64,000 bases of DNA from Leptospira yanagawae serovar Saopaulo str. Sao Paulo = ATCC 700523 (GCF_000332475.2 NZ_AOGX02000022.1:1-64000); one strand, 5' to 3'. Positions 33,296 to 42,331 are shown, counted from the first letter of the stretch. Translations and numbers: made by a program. Notes: generated by a model not told the origin, from the sequence alone.

Positions 33296-34399
33296 GTGAG
33301 AACTTGTTCTGCCTTTACGGTATCATTGAATCAAATTTTCCTTGGTTTCTTCTTCATTGGATGGATGGTCATTGGAACTCCGCTGATTGCCAAAGAGAAA
33401 CAAAGTTTATCCATAGGGTTTGGGTCTTGTTTACACCAAGACAAAGAAAGTCCAATTTTAGGCTCCTTGCTTTCACAAAAATTGGATTACCTCATCTTTT
33501 TAGGAGATATTGTTTATTCTGACCAATTGTCTGCAAAAGATAAAATCCCTGCCTACGAAAAACAATTCCAACGACCAGAGTGGAAGTCTCTTCGCAAAGA
33601 TTCAAAGTTTTTGTTCACATGGGATGACCACGATTTTGGTATCAATGATAGTGGTGCTGAGTATGCCGATCGAGATTTATCGCGTAAGATATTTTTATCT
33701 TATGTGCAACCAATGATGCCAAAAAACATCAATTTTGGAACTAAAAGCAATCAAGGGGTATTTTATTCCTATTGGATAGAATTCCAAAGAAAAAAAATCC
33801 ATATCATGATTCCCGATACAAGGTATTTTCGATCTCCTTTACAAAGGAGTTACATGTCTTATCTCACCCGTAAAAGTCATTATAGGCCATCATCTGACGA
33901 AGATCAGACGATGCTTGGAAAAGAACAATGGCTTTGGATGGAAACGGAATTATCAAAACCATCCGATTTACTTATTTTTGTTTCTAGTGTGCAAGTGATT
34001 CCAACAGAACAACCGTTTGAAAAATGGAATAATTTACCGATGGAAAGAGAAAAATTAATCCAATCACTGCAAAAAGCGAAGGCAAAAGATGTTGTGATCC
34101 TTTCTGGAGATCGTCATATCGCAGAAATCCACGAATACAAAACTCCAAATGAAAGGACACTTGTTGAAATCACGTCCAGTTCACTTAACCTTCCACTTCC
34201 GTTTTTGCCTTTGGAGTATGATTCCGAATGGAAAATTGGAAAAGCCTACCGAAAGGAAAATGTAGGCAAACTCGATATTTTTTTAAAAAACGGATCTTTA
34301 CAATGGAAGTCCATGATCCTTGACATAGATGGCAAACAAGTTTTAGAATACAATTCAAATGAAGAAAAAGGCCAAGCAATAGAATCAAAAGTGGAATAA
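33296..34399 (+). CDS. PhoD-like metallophosphatase
   Basis: 367 residues from a GTG start (TTG at about 33326 is possible). A signal peptide or anchor (FLGFFFIGWMVIGTPLIA) precedes the PhoD-like phosphatase core: GFGSCLHQD, FLGDIVYSD, FTWDDHDFGIND and ILSGDRHIAEI supply the expected metal and phosphate ligands. PhoD-type enzymes hydrolyse phosphodiesters or monoesters outside the cytoplasm, commonly with iron and calcium. It is shorter than Bacillus PhoD, as is common for the LA2486-like members in spirochaetes. The TetR gene starts ten bases downstream and may control the pair. Confidence 0.85.
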   Translation: MRTCSAFTVSLNQIFLGFFFIGWMVIGTPLIAKEKQSLSIGFGSCLHQDKESPILGSLLSQKLDYLIFLGDIVYSDQLSAKDKIPAYEKQFQRPEWKSLRKDSKFLFTWDDHDFGINDSGAEYADRDLSRKIFLSYVQPMMPKNINFGTKSNQGVFYSYWIEFQRKKIHIMIPDTRYFRSPLQRSYMSYLTRKSHYRPSSDEDQTMLGKEQWLWMETELSKPSDLLIFVSSVQVIPTEQPFEKWNNLPMEREKLIQSLQKAKAKDVVILSGDRHIAEIHEYKTPNERTLVEITSSSLNLPLPFLPLEYDSEWKIGKAYRKENVGKLDIFLKNGSLQWKSMILDIDGKQVLEYNSNEEKGQAIESKVE

Positions 34400-34409
34400 G
34401 GAGATCAAT

Positions 34410-34976
34410 TTGAAACCAAAAGAAAAGATATTAGAAAGTTCATTTGCTTTGTTTCGTGAGAAAGGTTTCCAAGCCACCGGCATCGCTGAAATTTTGGAAC
34501 GAGCTGGAGCTTACAAAAAAACACTTTATGATCATTTTAAATCCAAAGATGATATCGGTTTTGAATATCTCAATTATTTATCCGAACAACAACGGATTGT
34601 GATGTTAAAGGTTTTAAGTAAGGCAAATGACATCACCGATTTCATCGATAAGTGGGTGAATTTTATTGTTCGTAACCAAAGGAACACATCTAGAAAAGAT
34701 TGCCCAATTGCACTTTTTTCTGGTGAAATTTCCCATTTACACCAATTTGATTCCTATCGAAATAATGCCGTGCAACACGTGTTAGAAACAGTTGAAGTTT
34801 GTATTTTAAAGTTTGAAGCCAATTTGCGTCCTGATTTAGTAAAGTCTTTGAGTTACGAATTGTACATGAGTTATTTGGGAGGTCTACGATTGTATGCCTT
34901 AACCAAAGATCGAAAGGTGATTGAAAGGATGAAGGCGCAAATGATGCACTCAGCTCAAAGATTAATCAAATCATAA
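34410..34976 (+). CDS. TetR-family transcriptional regulator
   Basis: 188 residues from TTG, seven bases after AAGGAG. N-terminal TetR helix-turn-helix: ILESSFALFREKGFQATGIAEILERAGAYKKTLYDHFKSKDDIGFEYL. The C-terminal part matches the LmrA/YxaF-like group (CPIALFSGEI for the usual CPxxxL, and a final MKAQMMHSAQRLIK helix). It is the last gene of the plus-strand series and follows the PhoD gene by ten bases, so self-regulation of that operon is likely. Confidence 0.9.
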   Translation: MKPKEKILESSFALFREKGFQATGIAEILERAGAYKKTLYDHFKSKDDIGFEYLNYLSEQQRIVMLKVLSKANDITDFIDKWVNFIVRNQRNTSRKDCPIALFSGEISHLHQFDSYRNNAVQHVLETVEVCILKFEANLRPDLVKSLSYELYMSYLGGLRLYALTKDRKVIERMKAQMMHSAQRLIKS

Positions 34977-35010
34977 ATGTACAAAATTTTCGAATGTATG
35001 AAAGGAATTC

Positions 35011-36786
35011 TTACCAACTACCACTTGCGCCTCCACCTCCAGACCTTCCTCCACCTCCCGAGTAAGAGGAACTAGAAGAGCGATACCCTGATCCAGAAGA
35101 AGAACTTGTGCCAGAAGAGGATGGTGTGAAGAAATCTTGGGTATTTCTTCCTACGGTTTCGGCCCAACCGATTTTTCGAAACAAGTTTACGAATACATAA
35201 CTTAAGATCGCAGAAGAGAAAACTAAAATGGATTGGTATATGTTTGGGGCACTAGGCAATAAATAAAACTTACTCCTCATTATTTGTCCTAACACAAAAA
35301 ACAATCCGTAAAAAAATAAAATCCCTTCACCAGAAGCGAGCCCAATCCATATTACAAAAAACATCAGCATAAAGAACAAGTGGAATAAAAAATGTGGTTC
35401 TAATACTTTTGTTTGATTCGCTTCCATTTCGGTTGATGGGTTTGTTTGATTTTCCTCCCCCAAAGGTTTTTGGTATTTCAGTAAATCGAGGTAATGGTCT
35501 ATTGCTTCGGCGCTTCGGATGCACATCCAATCTATATCTGCTGATTTTAACTCTGATGTGATTGCAGTATGAATGATTTCGGTCAAAGTTTCCTTTTCAA
35601 TTGCTTTTGGAACCATTTGACCTGCGAAGAGTATCTTTGATGTTTCATTTGTATATACATGGAACTTCTTTTGGTTTAATGAAAATAATAAAGTGATGCC
35701 TGTAGTAGTGCCAAAAGCAAGCTCGTGGAATTTTTTGCTCTCTTGTGTTAAATCAGGTTTGGTATCTAAAAATAAAATTTGGATTCCAACTTTATATTCT
35801 TGTTCTAATTTTTGAATCGTTTCAAGAGCTCTGTCATAGGAAAATTTTTCTAAAGCATCATAGGGATCAAAGATGCCACTGCCTTTTTCGAATGCAATTT
35901 TTTGGCTGTGTTTGAGATGATCCAACATATCGATAAAGGCTCTATAGGTGAAATTGGTAAAATCAGAATTTCGTTTTTCGGAATACCGATTGAAAAAAAT
36001 ACTTCGTACTTTGTTTTGGCTAATCAACCAATTGAATTCTGGTTCTAGGATGATTGTTCCCATATAATCGTTTTTTGGTGAAGTAACAAAGATGATTGAT
36101 TTTTTATTGGATTTTTGTAAGTGTAAGTAAAGTTGATTGGCTGCTGTTTCTAGTCCTAATTGGTTTTCTGCCGGAACCACACAGAAAAAAAAATATATTT
36201 TTTCTTTAAGAGGTTTGATCTCTTTTAATAAGAAGGGAATTGTGTCAGGGTGCAAATCAGAATTGATATCACTGAATTGTTTAGGGCAGAATTCATTGGT
36301 CAGTTTTGGCGAACCATAACGAAGTTGTTCTAGGATGGCATTTGTCCCCGAAAGCATTGCCAATGATGGATTCCCTGATTTCATATTGGGAATGATCAGT
36401 TCGTCTATGATCCGTTTTGCGACTAAGTCAGTGAGGACACCTTCTAGTCCGTAACCAACTTCAATTCTTACTTTTCGTTCTTTTGGTGCAAGTAATAACA
36501 AAATTCCATTGTCTTTATCCTTTCTACCCAATTTCCAATATTCAAAAACAGCAGATGCTTCTTTTTCAATGGTATCTTCTTCCATTGATTCGGCTATATA
36601 AACTACTACTTGATTGCTTGTGATTTTTTCTTCTGACAGTAGTATCGTTTCCAACTGCGATTTAATTTCAGAAGGAAGGTAGTGGTTTGGATCGATAACA
36701 GGTCCTGTCAGTTTTGGATAGGGTTCTATTGTATTTTTACATACAGAAAAGAAAACTAAAGACAAACAAATCAAAATTCGATTCAT
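35011..36786 (-). CDS. TPM-domain membrane protein with Gly/Ser tail
   Basis: 591 residues. An N-terminal signal/anchor is followed by a TPM domain (about 25-155): ILLSEEKITSNQVVVYIAES, YWKLGRKDKDNGILLLLAPKERKVRIEVGYGLEGVLTD. A second, diverged TPM-like stretch lies near 300-420 (YKVGIQILFLDTKPD, GTTTGITLLFSLNQKKFHVY). Three or four membrane helices (about 455-545) come next, then a Ser/Gly-rich tail ending GGGGASGSW, which is the usual ending of YgcG/TPM proteins. TPM proteins are linked to photosystem repair in plants and to envelope roles in bacteria. Co-transcribed with the DUF4349 gene 12 bases upstream. Confidence 0.83.
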   Translation of the reverse strand: MNRILICLSLVFFSVCKNTIEPYPKLTGPVIDPNHYLPSEIKSQLETILLSEEKITSNQVVVYIAESMEEDTIEKEASAVFEYWKLGRKDKDNGILLLLAPKERKVRIEVGYGLEGVLTDLVAKRIIDELIIPNMKSGNPSLAMLSGTNAILEQLRYGSPKLTNEFCPKQFSDINSDLHPDTIPFLLKEIKPLKEKIYFFFCVVPAENQLGLETAANQLYLHLQKSNKKSIIFVTSPKNDYMGTIILEPEFNWLISQNKVRSIFFNRYSEKRNSDFTNFTYRAFIDMLDHLKHSQKIAFEKGSGIFDPYDALEKFSYDRALETIQKLEQEYKVGIQILFLDTKPDLTQESKKFHELAFGTTTGITLLFSLNQKKFHVYTNETSKILFAGQMVPKAIEKETLTEIIHTAITSELKSADIDWMCIRSAEAIDHYLDLLKYQKPLGEENQTNPSTEMEANQTKVLEPHFLFHLFFMLMFFVIWIGLASGEGILFFYGLFFVLGQIMRSKFYLLPSAPNIYQSILVFSSAILSYVFVNLFRKIGWAETVGRNTQDFFTPSSSGTSSSSGSGYRSSSSSYSGGGGRSGGGGASGSW

Positions 36787-36798
36787 ATTCGGATTTGT

Positions 36799-37587
36799 TT
36801 ATGTTTCTTTCGGAATTTCCTGAACAAATAACCAAATGATTCCATCTTTAACTTTTCCAAGTCCCAAGTATAAATAATAAATTGGATAACCAAGTGGTCC
36901 TGGTTTGTATTCTTTTTGGACAATTGGTTCCCATTTTTGCCTTACATGGACTGTAACAGATGATAGTTGGATCGCTGAGGAAAGATATTTGAGTTTCCCT
37001 TCCCATCGTTCAATCGATTCGGAAACTTTATTCAATTCTGCTTCTACTTTTAATGTTTCTTCTAAGGTTTTCGCTGTTTTTAGAATCTCCAGAAGTCGTG
37101 TCCGCATTTTTTGTGCATTTTCTAAACGAATTTCCGTATCCAAATAGTCTTCGGTCACATCTTTTGCAGATACATCCTCAGAGTAATTATGTGATTCTTT
37201 TTTTAACGTTTGTAAAAAGATTTTTAAATTCTCTTGTGGAATTTTTAATTGAATGGTCCCTTGTGAGCTGTACTGAAGAGCATAACCTCCAAATGATTCT
37301 GCAAGTTTGATGATCTCTGTTACTTTGGGTTCAATTTCTTTGGATTGCAAATTAACGACTACGGTATACACCATCATTCTTTTTGGAGATTTTGATTCTT
37401 GTGGTTTGGAATCTAATTTAGGTGCTGGGGAAACTCCCGAAGATTTTCTAGCTTCTTCATAATCGTCTGCCATGTTTTGGGAAACCGGTGATTCCCTTTC
37501 CATTCGATTCATATTAGAACAATGGATGATGAAAAAAAGGAATGAAAGGAGGAGGAATTTTCGGGAAAAACGAGGTATTGTATTCAT
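36799..37587 (-). CDS. DUF4349 lipoprotein
   Basis: 262 residues. Signal peptide ends LFFIIHC, a lipobox. The DUF4349 domain begins RMMVYTVVVNLQSKEIEPKVTEII with ESFGGYALQYSSQGTIQLKIP, continues through a helical hairpin (DYLDTEIRLENAQKMRTRLLEILKTAKTLEETLKVEAEL) and ends IQLSSVTVHVRQK. A C-terminal helix (LGYPIYYLYLGLGKVKDGIIWLF) may re-enter the membrane. DUF4349 proteins are periplasmic-facing, with unknown function. It forms an operon with the TPM gene. A hairpin (CTGAATC/GATTCAG) at 37603-37621 lies just upstream. Confidence 0.82.
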   Translation of the reverse strand: MNTIPRFSRKFLLLSFLFFIIHCSNMNRMERESPVSQNMADDYEEARKSSGVSPAPKLDSKPQESKSPKRMMVYTVVVNLQSKEIEPKVTEIIKLAESFGGYALQYSSQGTIQLKIPQENLKIFLQTLKKESHNYSEDVSAKDVTEDYLDTEIRLENAQKMRTRLLEILKTAKTLEETLKVEAELNKVSESIERWEGKLKYLSSAIQLSSVTVHVRQKWEPIVQKEYKPGPLGYPIYYLYLGLGKVKDGIIWLFVQEIPKET

Positions 37588-37602
37588 GGCTCTTGTTGGA
37601 TA

Positions 37603-37621
37603 CTGAATCTAATGGATTCAG
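37603..37621. repeat. Hairpin ahead of DUF4349 gene
   Basis: CTGAATC at 37603-37609 pairs with GATTCAG at 37615-37621, with an outer GTTGG/CCAAC pair. It lies between the stop of the amidohydrolase gene and the start of the DUF4349 gene, without a T-tract on the minus strand. Confidence 0.45.
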
Positions 37622-37641
37622 CACCCAACTTCAAACCTTTT

Positions 37642-39390
37642 TTAAACTCCGATTTGAGATTCTAAGAAACGTCCATACCCTCGTTCTTTTCCGAGGGAAA
37701 GGACAGGTTTTCCCGAATCCACTGCCAATTTCCCATTGATGAATACCTTTTTGATTGTATCATCGTTACGACGAACCCATCGTTTGAAATTTTCCATAAA
37801 TGGCATAGGGGCTTCCACATCCTTCGCAAGTGAGTCGTCAAGTTTTGTGGGATCAATCAAAACTAAATCTGCACGTTTTCCTTCTTTGATGTAACCCGCA
37901 TCAATTCCAAACCAATCTCCAATTTCTCCAGTCAGTCTATGAACCGCTCTTTCCATCGTCATAAAAGGTTTGTTATCTAATTCAGCATCTCTGACTAGTT
38001 TTAACATACGAAGTGGGAAATTATAATGAGCCATTCCACGTAAATGGGCACCTGCATCTGAAAACCCAATGAGGATGTCAGGATAAGAAACAATTTTTTG
38101 TAAAGGTTCCTTTCTGTGGTTTGCCATGACTGTGTACCACCTAACATTGTTTCCATGTTCTGCAACTAAATCTAAAAAGGCAGTGACAGAGTGGACTCCT
38201 CTTTCTTTCGCAACTTCATCAATTGATTTGCCTATAAGAGATTTGTCTGGTGCATCAACAATTTTCGTTTCTTTGAAATTTCGATGAAACACTCGTGGTA
38301 AAAACCAATTGGTCCATTGTTTTTTGAACCAAGACCGATACTTGGGATCTTTCACTAGTTGTTTACGTTCCAATTCATCTTCAATATGATTGGCCTTGGC
38401 ACCTGCAGCAAACTCTTCAAACACAACAACATCCATTCCATCTGCATACAAATCAAATGGCTCTGGCAGTGCTTGGAACCTGAAATCAGATCTAAAAATT
38501 TTATTTGTGATCCGTCCGATCAATCCCAAGAGTTTGTACAATCCAGGATCAAATTTAACATCCATTAGAGAAATGATGGTAGTTTTTAATGGTTTTCTAA
38601 ATATTCCAAACGCTTCCTTTAAAAACATAAGCACATTGATTTTCGTAGAAACATTGGGAACTCCTTGGAAAATTTTTCCACGTTTCCTGAGTGTTTTATT
38701 TAAAAATTCGTATTCACTCCAATTGGCAAATGTAGAAGGAAGTGGTCTTGAACGAAATCTGGATCCATCCATTTTATCCCAAACAAGGGTGTTAATCGAC
38801 AGTCCCATAAAACCTGCATCCAACGCTTCCTCAAGGTGTTGGTTCATTTTGTCTAACTCTTGTTTGGTTGGTTTTTCCCCTTTGGTCAAGGATCTTTCTA
38901 ATCCCATCACATGGGCTCGAATGGCAGAATGGCCCGCAAAAGAAGTGACGTTTGGACCGAGTGGAAGTGAATTTAGATGTTTTTTGTATTCAACAGCCGA
39001 GTTCCAATTTTTTTTACTCTCTAATATGGATAATACATTTTTTCGGGGTATTGCTTCTACACGACTAAACATGTCTGCCAAATCAGTAGGATCACCTAAC
39101 GTCAAACTTAAAGAACAACTTCCAAGAGAAATGGTTGTGATACCATGTCGTACAGACTCCGATAAATCAGGGGCGACTTCAATTTCTGCATCGTAATGGG
39201 TGTGAAAATCAATGAAACCTGGTGTAAGCCACTGGTTTTTTCCGTCGATGACAGTTTCTCCTGGGTTTGGACTCAATTCAGATTTCGAAATTGTTTCCAC
39301 GATCCCGTCTTTGATGCGCACATCCCCAATGAACGATGGATTGGTGCTGCCATCAAAGATTCTTGCTTGTTTGATAAGAGTCTCTGCCAT
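37642..39390 (-). CDS. N-acyl-D-amino-acid deacylase-type amidohydrolase
   Basis: 582 residues from the ATG at 39390, four bases after GGAGG (the frame is open to 39444). Amidohydrolase fold: LIKQARIFDGSTNPSFIGDV at the start, metal ligands in GFIDFHTHYDAE, the catalytic-Asp region GFSDAGAHLRG near 455, and the C-terminal ADLVLIDP and VFINGKLAVDSGKP. The length and the DFHTHYDAQ-like motif fit the D-aminoacylase/N-acyl-D-Glu/Asp deacylase group, which removes acyl groups from D-amino acids, although many relatives have other substrates. It has its own promoter with a palindromic operator. Confidence 0.85.
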   Translation of the reverse strand: MAETLIKQARIFDGSTNPSFIGDVRIKDGIVETISKSELSPNPGETVIDGKNQWLTPGFIDFHTHYDAEIEVAPDLSESVRHGITTISLGSCSLSLTLGDPTDLADMFSRVEAIPRKNVLSILESKKNWNSAVEYKKHLNSLPLGPNVTSFAGHSAIRAHVMGLERSLTKGEKPTKQELDKMNQHLEEALDAGFMGLSINTLVWDKMDGSRFRSRPLPSTFANWSEYEFLNKTLRKRGKIFQGVPNVSTKINVLMFLKEAFGIFRKPLKTTIISLMDVKFDPGLYKLLGLIGRITNKIFRSDFRFQALPEPFDLYADGMDVVVFEEFAAGAKANHIEDELERKQLVKDPKYRSWFKKQWTNWFLPRVFHRNFKETKIVDAPDKSLIGKSIDEVAKERGVHSVTAFLDLVAEHGNNVRWYTVMANHRKEPLQKIVSYPDILIGFSDAGAHLRGMAHYNFPLRMLKLVRDAELDNKPFMTMERAVHRLTGEIGDWFGIDAGYIKEGKRADLVLIDPTKLDDSLAKDVEAPMPFMENFKRWVRRNDDTIKKVFINGKLAVDSGKPVLSLGKERGYGRFLESQIGV

Positions 39391-39415
39391 GATACCTCCA
39401 GAAAAACCATTCGAA

Positions 39416-39444
39416 ATTATGGCAGATTGACAAAGATTTGTCAA
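39416..39444 (-). promoter_or_regulatory. Promoter with palindromic operator for the amidohydrolase gene
   Basis: On the minus strand TTGACA (39444-39439), a 17-base spacer and CATAAT (39421-39416) make a near-consensus sigma-70 promoter. A palindrome TTGACAAA/TTTGTCAA (39427-39444) covers the -35 box, so a bound dimer would block RNA polymerase. Confidence 0.65.
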
Positions 39445-39494
39445 TGATTCCCTATCAATTGCCTTAAGTTTCTCTGGACAAAAACCTTATTTGT

Positions 39495-40679
39495 TCACTG
39501 ATACGAGAGGATCGATTGGCTAAGTGCCACTAACTCTGCTTCGGTGATCTCGCGATTATTCTCATTTGAAGATATGGACTTTGCCAAGGAAAACAAATGA
39601 TGGATTTCTTCTTTGGATATTTGGATACCTTTTTGTTGTAACAAAAATTCAATTGCTTTGTGTCCCGATTGGTTGGTAAAGGATATGGTTTCTTTATCTC
39701 CTCTGCCAACAAATTCAGGAGAAAAAGTCCGATAGGCTCCTTTGGACTGGTGTAAGGTTTTTGTGACTCCATCTTGGTGGATCCCGGACCTGTGTGAAAA
39801 AATATCTTCGCCTATGATAGGAGTTTTTTCTCCAATCGGAATTCCGGTAAGTTCAGAAATTCGTTTGGCAGTTGGATATATTCTTTGGAAATTTATATTC
39901 AATTTTTCACCATTTTGGTGTAAGGCGATAGCCGTTTCATATAAGTTTGTATTTCCTGCCCGTTCTCCAAGACCATTTAATGCGACCTCAATTTGATTGG
40001 CCCCCACGTAAACCGATTCCACGGAAGTGGCTGTTGCCATACCTAAATCATTATGTGTGTGAATGGAAATAATCGCCTTATCTCCAATGAAGTCTTTTAT
40101 TTCCTTTACCATATTCACAAAAATCATGGGTCTGTAACGTTCAACAGTATTCGGTAAGTTGATAATGTTTGCACCCGCTTCAATTGCTGTTAAAAATGCA
40201 TGTTTTGTGAAAGAGAAGTTTTCTATAGCATCACCAAAATGTTCGCCAGAGAATTGGATTTCCACATTGGGTCCTACAATGGACCTGGCAAAAGAAACAG
40301 AAGATTTTATTTTTTGAAGTACTTCCTTTTCCGAAATCTTTAATACATGTTTAATGGAAAAATCACTCACTGGATACACGATGTGCATTCGTGGTTTGTC
40401 CGCTTTATGGATTGCCTCCCAAGTGACAGCGATTTCTTTTTCATTGGCTCGTGACAACGCGGCAATTGGTTTTCCCTTTGGAGCACGTTTAGACAACACT
40501 TGGCAAGTGTGAAATTCGGTTTCGTTTGAAGAAGGAAAACCAACTTCAATGCCGTCTACGTTTAACTCGACAAGCAAATCAAATACTTCGATTTTTTCAT
40601 CAATCGTCCATGGTCGTTTCAAAGCTTGGTTTCCGTCACGTAAGGTGACGTCTTGGATGTGAATGGTTTTTGGTTTCAT
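39495..40679 (-). CDS. leuA: 2-isopropylmalate synthase (short form)
   Basis: 394 residues from the ATG at 40679, four bases after GGAGG. DRE-TIM metallolyase fold: VTLRDGNQALK, IEVGFPSSNE, the metal-binding HxH in ISIHTHNDLGMA, GLGERAGNT, and GEDIFSHRSGIHQDGVTK. This is the alpha-IPMS/homocitrate/citramalate synthase family, which condenses acetyl-CoA with a 2-oxo acid. The C-terminal allosteric LeuA_dimer domain of full-length LeuA (about 500+ residues) is missing, so feedback must come from elsewhere. The leucine-rich leader and attenuator upstream indicate the leucine pathway. Confidence 0.85.
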   Translation of the reverse strand: MKPKTIHIQDVTLRDGNQALKRPWTIDEKIEVFDLLVELNVDGIEVGFPSSNETEFHTCQVLSKRAPKGKPIAALSRANEKEIAVTWEAIHKADKPRMHIVYPVSDFSIKHVLKISEKEVLQKIKSSVSFARSIVGPNVEIQFSGEHFGDAIENFSFTKHAFLTAIEAGANIINLPNTVERYRPMIFVNMVKEIKDFIGDKAIISIHTHNDLGMATATSVESVYVGANQIEVALNGLGERAGNTNLYETAIALHQNGEKLNINFQRIYPTAKRISELTGIPIGEKTPIIGEDIFSHRSGIHQDGVTKTLHQSKGAYRTFSPEFVGRGDKETISFTNQSGHKAIEFLLQQKGIQISKEEIHHLFSLAKSISSNENNREITEAELVALSQSILSYQ

Positions 40680-40724
40680 GGTTCCTCCGGATTCGCAAAA
40701 AGGTAACACTTCCTACCGGGGGAC

Positions 40725-40765
40725 CAAAAATAAAAAAGCCCACTTCCCGGTTGGGAGTGGGCTTT
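40725..40765 (-). terminator. Attenuator terminator in the leuA leader
   Basis: On the minus strand AAAGCCCACTCCC (40765-40753) pairs with GGGAAGTGGGCTTT (40748-40735) with one bulged A, followed by a T-rich tract (TTTTTTATTTTT, 40737-40726). It lies about 47 bases before the leuA start and fits an intrinsic terminator regulated by the upstream leader peptide. Confidence 0.85.
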
Positions 40766-40767
40766 GT

Positions 40768-40826
40768 CACATAGCTCTCTCTCCCTCGAATTATAAGATT
40801 TCGAGGAGGAGGAGAAGCTGGATGTG
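40768..40826 (-). promoter_or_regulatory. Leader hairpin of the leucine attenuator
   Basis: The leader RNA arm at 40826-40800 (spanning the Leu codons) pairs with 40790-40768, including CACAU/AUGUG, AGCU/AGCU and CUCGAA/UUCGAG blocks, roughly 20 pairs in all. The 3' arm contains GGGAG (40785-40781), which can instead pair with CTCCC (40757-40753) in the terminator arm, giving an anti-terminator. Confidence 0.8.
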
Positions 40827-40841
40827 TGCGAATGATTTCAT
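40791..40841 (-). CDS. Leucine leader peptide of leuA
   Basis: A 16-codon frame, MKSFAHIQLLLLLEIL and a TAA stop. Residues 9-13 are five consecutive Leu (CTT CTC CTC CTC CTC) and residue 16 is Leu (TTA), six of sixteen residues. Ribosome stalling on these codons when leucyl-tRNA is scarce would expose the 3' arm of the leader hairpin and allow anti-termination into leuA. It starts about 36 bases after the symporter stop codon. The peptide itself presumably has no function. Confidence 0.85.
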   Translation of the reverse strand: MKSFAHIQLLLLLEIL

Positions 40842-40877
40842 TGTTAATCTTTAGACGATCTTAGTCCTAAATTTTCG

Positions 40878-42311
40878 TCAATTTTTTTTTATCATTCCAG
40901 TGAGGGTGACAAGTCCGTATACACTACCAAAACCTATGGGGATGAGGAGGGTAAATGAAAGTTTGAAACCAATGCCCACAAAAATTGTGATGAGGATACC
41001 CAAGAGGAAAAATATGGAAAATAGTGAACCCGAAATGGGTAGATCTTTTTTTCCTTTGGCTAAGAAAAACACAGCAATGGAAGGACCTAGGGTATACGAA
41101 AAAATGGTGAGTCCCATTTCCAAGATCCCTTTTTCCCAAGTTTCCACTAGAAAATAAGGGATGAGGCTTGCAAAAAACAATAAAATACCAAAAAACAACG
41201 ATAAGGTCCTTGGGCTAAACCATTGGTCCATCTCCCAATCTCTTGCCCAAGTGAGAGATAATGAATTGATCGTAGAACTTAGTGTTGACATGGCACTCGC
41301 AAGGATAGCCGCCACAAGAATTCCGAGCATGGGAGAAGGTACTTCGTTTATGATAAAATGGCTAAACACTTTATCTGCTGGGACCAAATTCCCTTCATAA
41401 AACAAATAGAGAAGCGATCCGATACATAAAAATAGTAAAAATTGGAATAAAACAACAATCCCACTTCCGATCAAAATTTTTTGGCCAGAACGTAAATTAT
41501 TTGTCGCAATCACTCTTTGCACTAACATTAAATCAGTTCCATGAGAACCAATGGAAATAAATGCACCACCGAGGATTGCAAATAAAATAAAGTAACTATT
41601 ATCGCCCGTTAGGTTGTAATCAAAAATAAAAACCTTCCATTTCCCTAATGTTTCTAAGTGTTGAATTTGACTTGTGATTGAAGTTTCACTCAGATGAAAG
41701 AGGATCAGTGTAAGTGCAAATATTCCACCCAATAGATAAATGATCCATTGTAAAACATCAGTAAAGACAATGGATCTAAACCCACCAAATATAGAATAGA
41801 CGATGGTTACCACACTCAAAATTAGAAGTGCTAACATACCTAACATTTCTGCGGAAACGGAAAAACCCATCCTTTCCAAAAGAAAGGCAATCGGTAAAGA
41901 ACTCACATACAAACGAATTCCATCTCCTAATAACCTGGAAATGGTAAAAACAAAAGATAAAGTTTTTTGTGGTGATTTTCCAAATCGATTTCCCACATAT
42001 TCATAAACCGAAATAGTGTTACCTGAAAAGTAAGAAGGAAGTAAATATAAAGCGACGATTGTCCTACCGATGATATAACCAATGGCAATTTCTAGAAATC
42101 GAAAATCACCTTTGTAAGATAAGGAAGGAATACTTAAAAAAGTTAAACTTGATGTTTCCGTGGCAACCAGTGAAATCATGAGAAATCCCCAATGGATTTC
42201 TTTTTTGGCTAAATAAAAATCTTCTTCTTTTTGTGTGTTTTTGGCAAAGTGAAAACCAAAATAGAAGACAACTAAAAAATATAACAATAAAACGAGGAGA
42301 TCCCAATACAT
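40878..42311 (-). CDS. Sodium:solute symporter family transporter
   Basis: 477 residues, about 13 transmembrane helices. Typical SSS family features: an opening helix, FYLAKKEIHWGFLMISLVATETSSLTFLSIPSLSYKGDF, YEYVGNRFGKSPQ, YSIFGGFRSIVFTDVLQWIIYLLGG with the sodium-binding segment, and LVAAILASAMSTLSSTINSLSLTWARDW. It imports an unknown solute with sodium. It precedes the leuA leader, but the attenuator separates their expression. Downstream of the CBS-domain gene by 21 bases. Confidence 0.9.
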   Translation of the reverse strand: MYWDLLVLLLYFLVVFYFGFHFAKNTQKEEDFYLAKKEIHWGFLMISLVATETSSLTFLSIPSLSYKGDFRFLEIAIGYIIGRTIVALYLLPSYFSGNTISVYEYVGNRFGKSPQKTLSFVFTISRLLGDGIRLYVSSLPIAFLLERMGFSVSAEMLGMLALLILSVVTIVYSIFGGFRSIVFTDVLQWIIYLLGGIFALTLILFHLSETSITSQIQHLETLGKWKVFIFDYNLTGDNSYFILFAILGGAFISIGSHGTDLMLVQRVIATNNLRSGQKILIGSGIVVLFQFLLFLCIGSLLYLFYEGNLVPADKVFSHFIINEVPSPMLGILVAAILASAMSTLSSTINSLSLTWARDWEMDQWFSPRTLSLFFGILLFFASLIPYFLVETWEKGILEMGLTIFSYTLGPSIAVFFLAKGKKDLPISGSLFSIFFLLGILITIFVGIGFKLSFTLLIPIGFGSVYGLVTLTGMIKKN

Positions 42312-42331
42312 ATTTATCCCTTTATTTTAAT

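Noticed and set aside
38390..39196. 268-residue open frame on plus strand opposite the amidohydrolase gene
   Set aside because: It runs antisense to a well-supported gene, has no ribosome site or recognisable domain, and its composition mirrors the codon pattern of the true gene.
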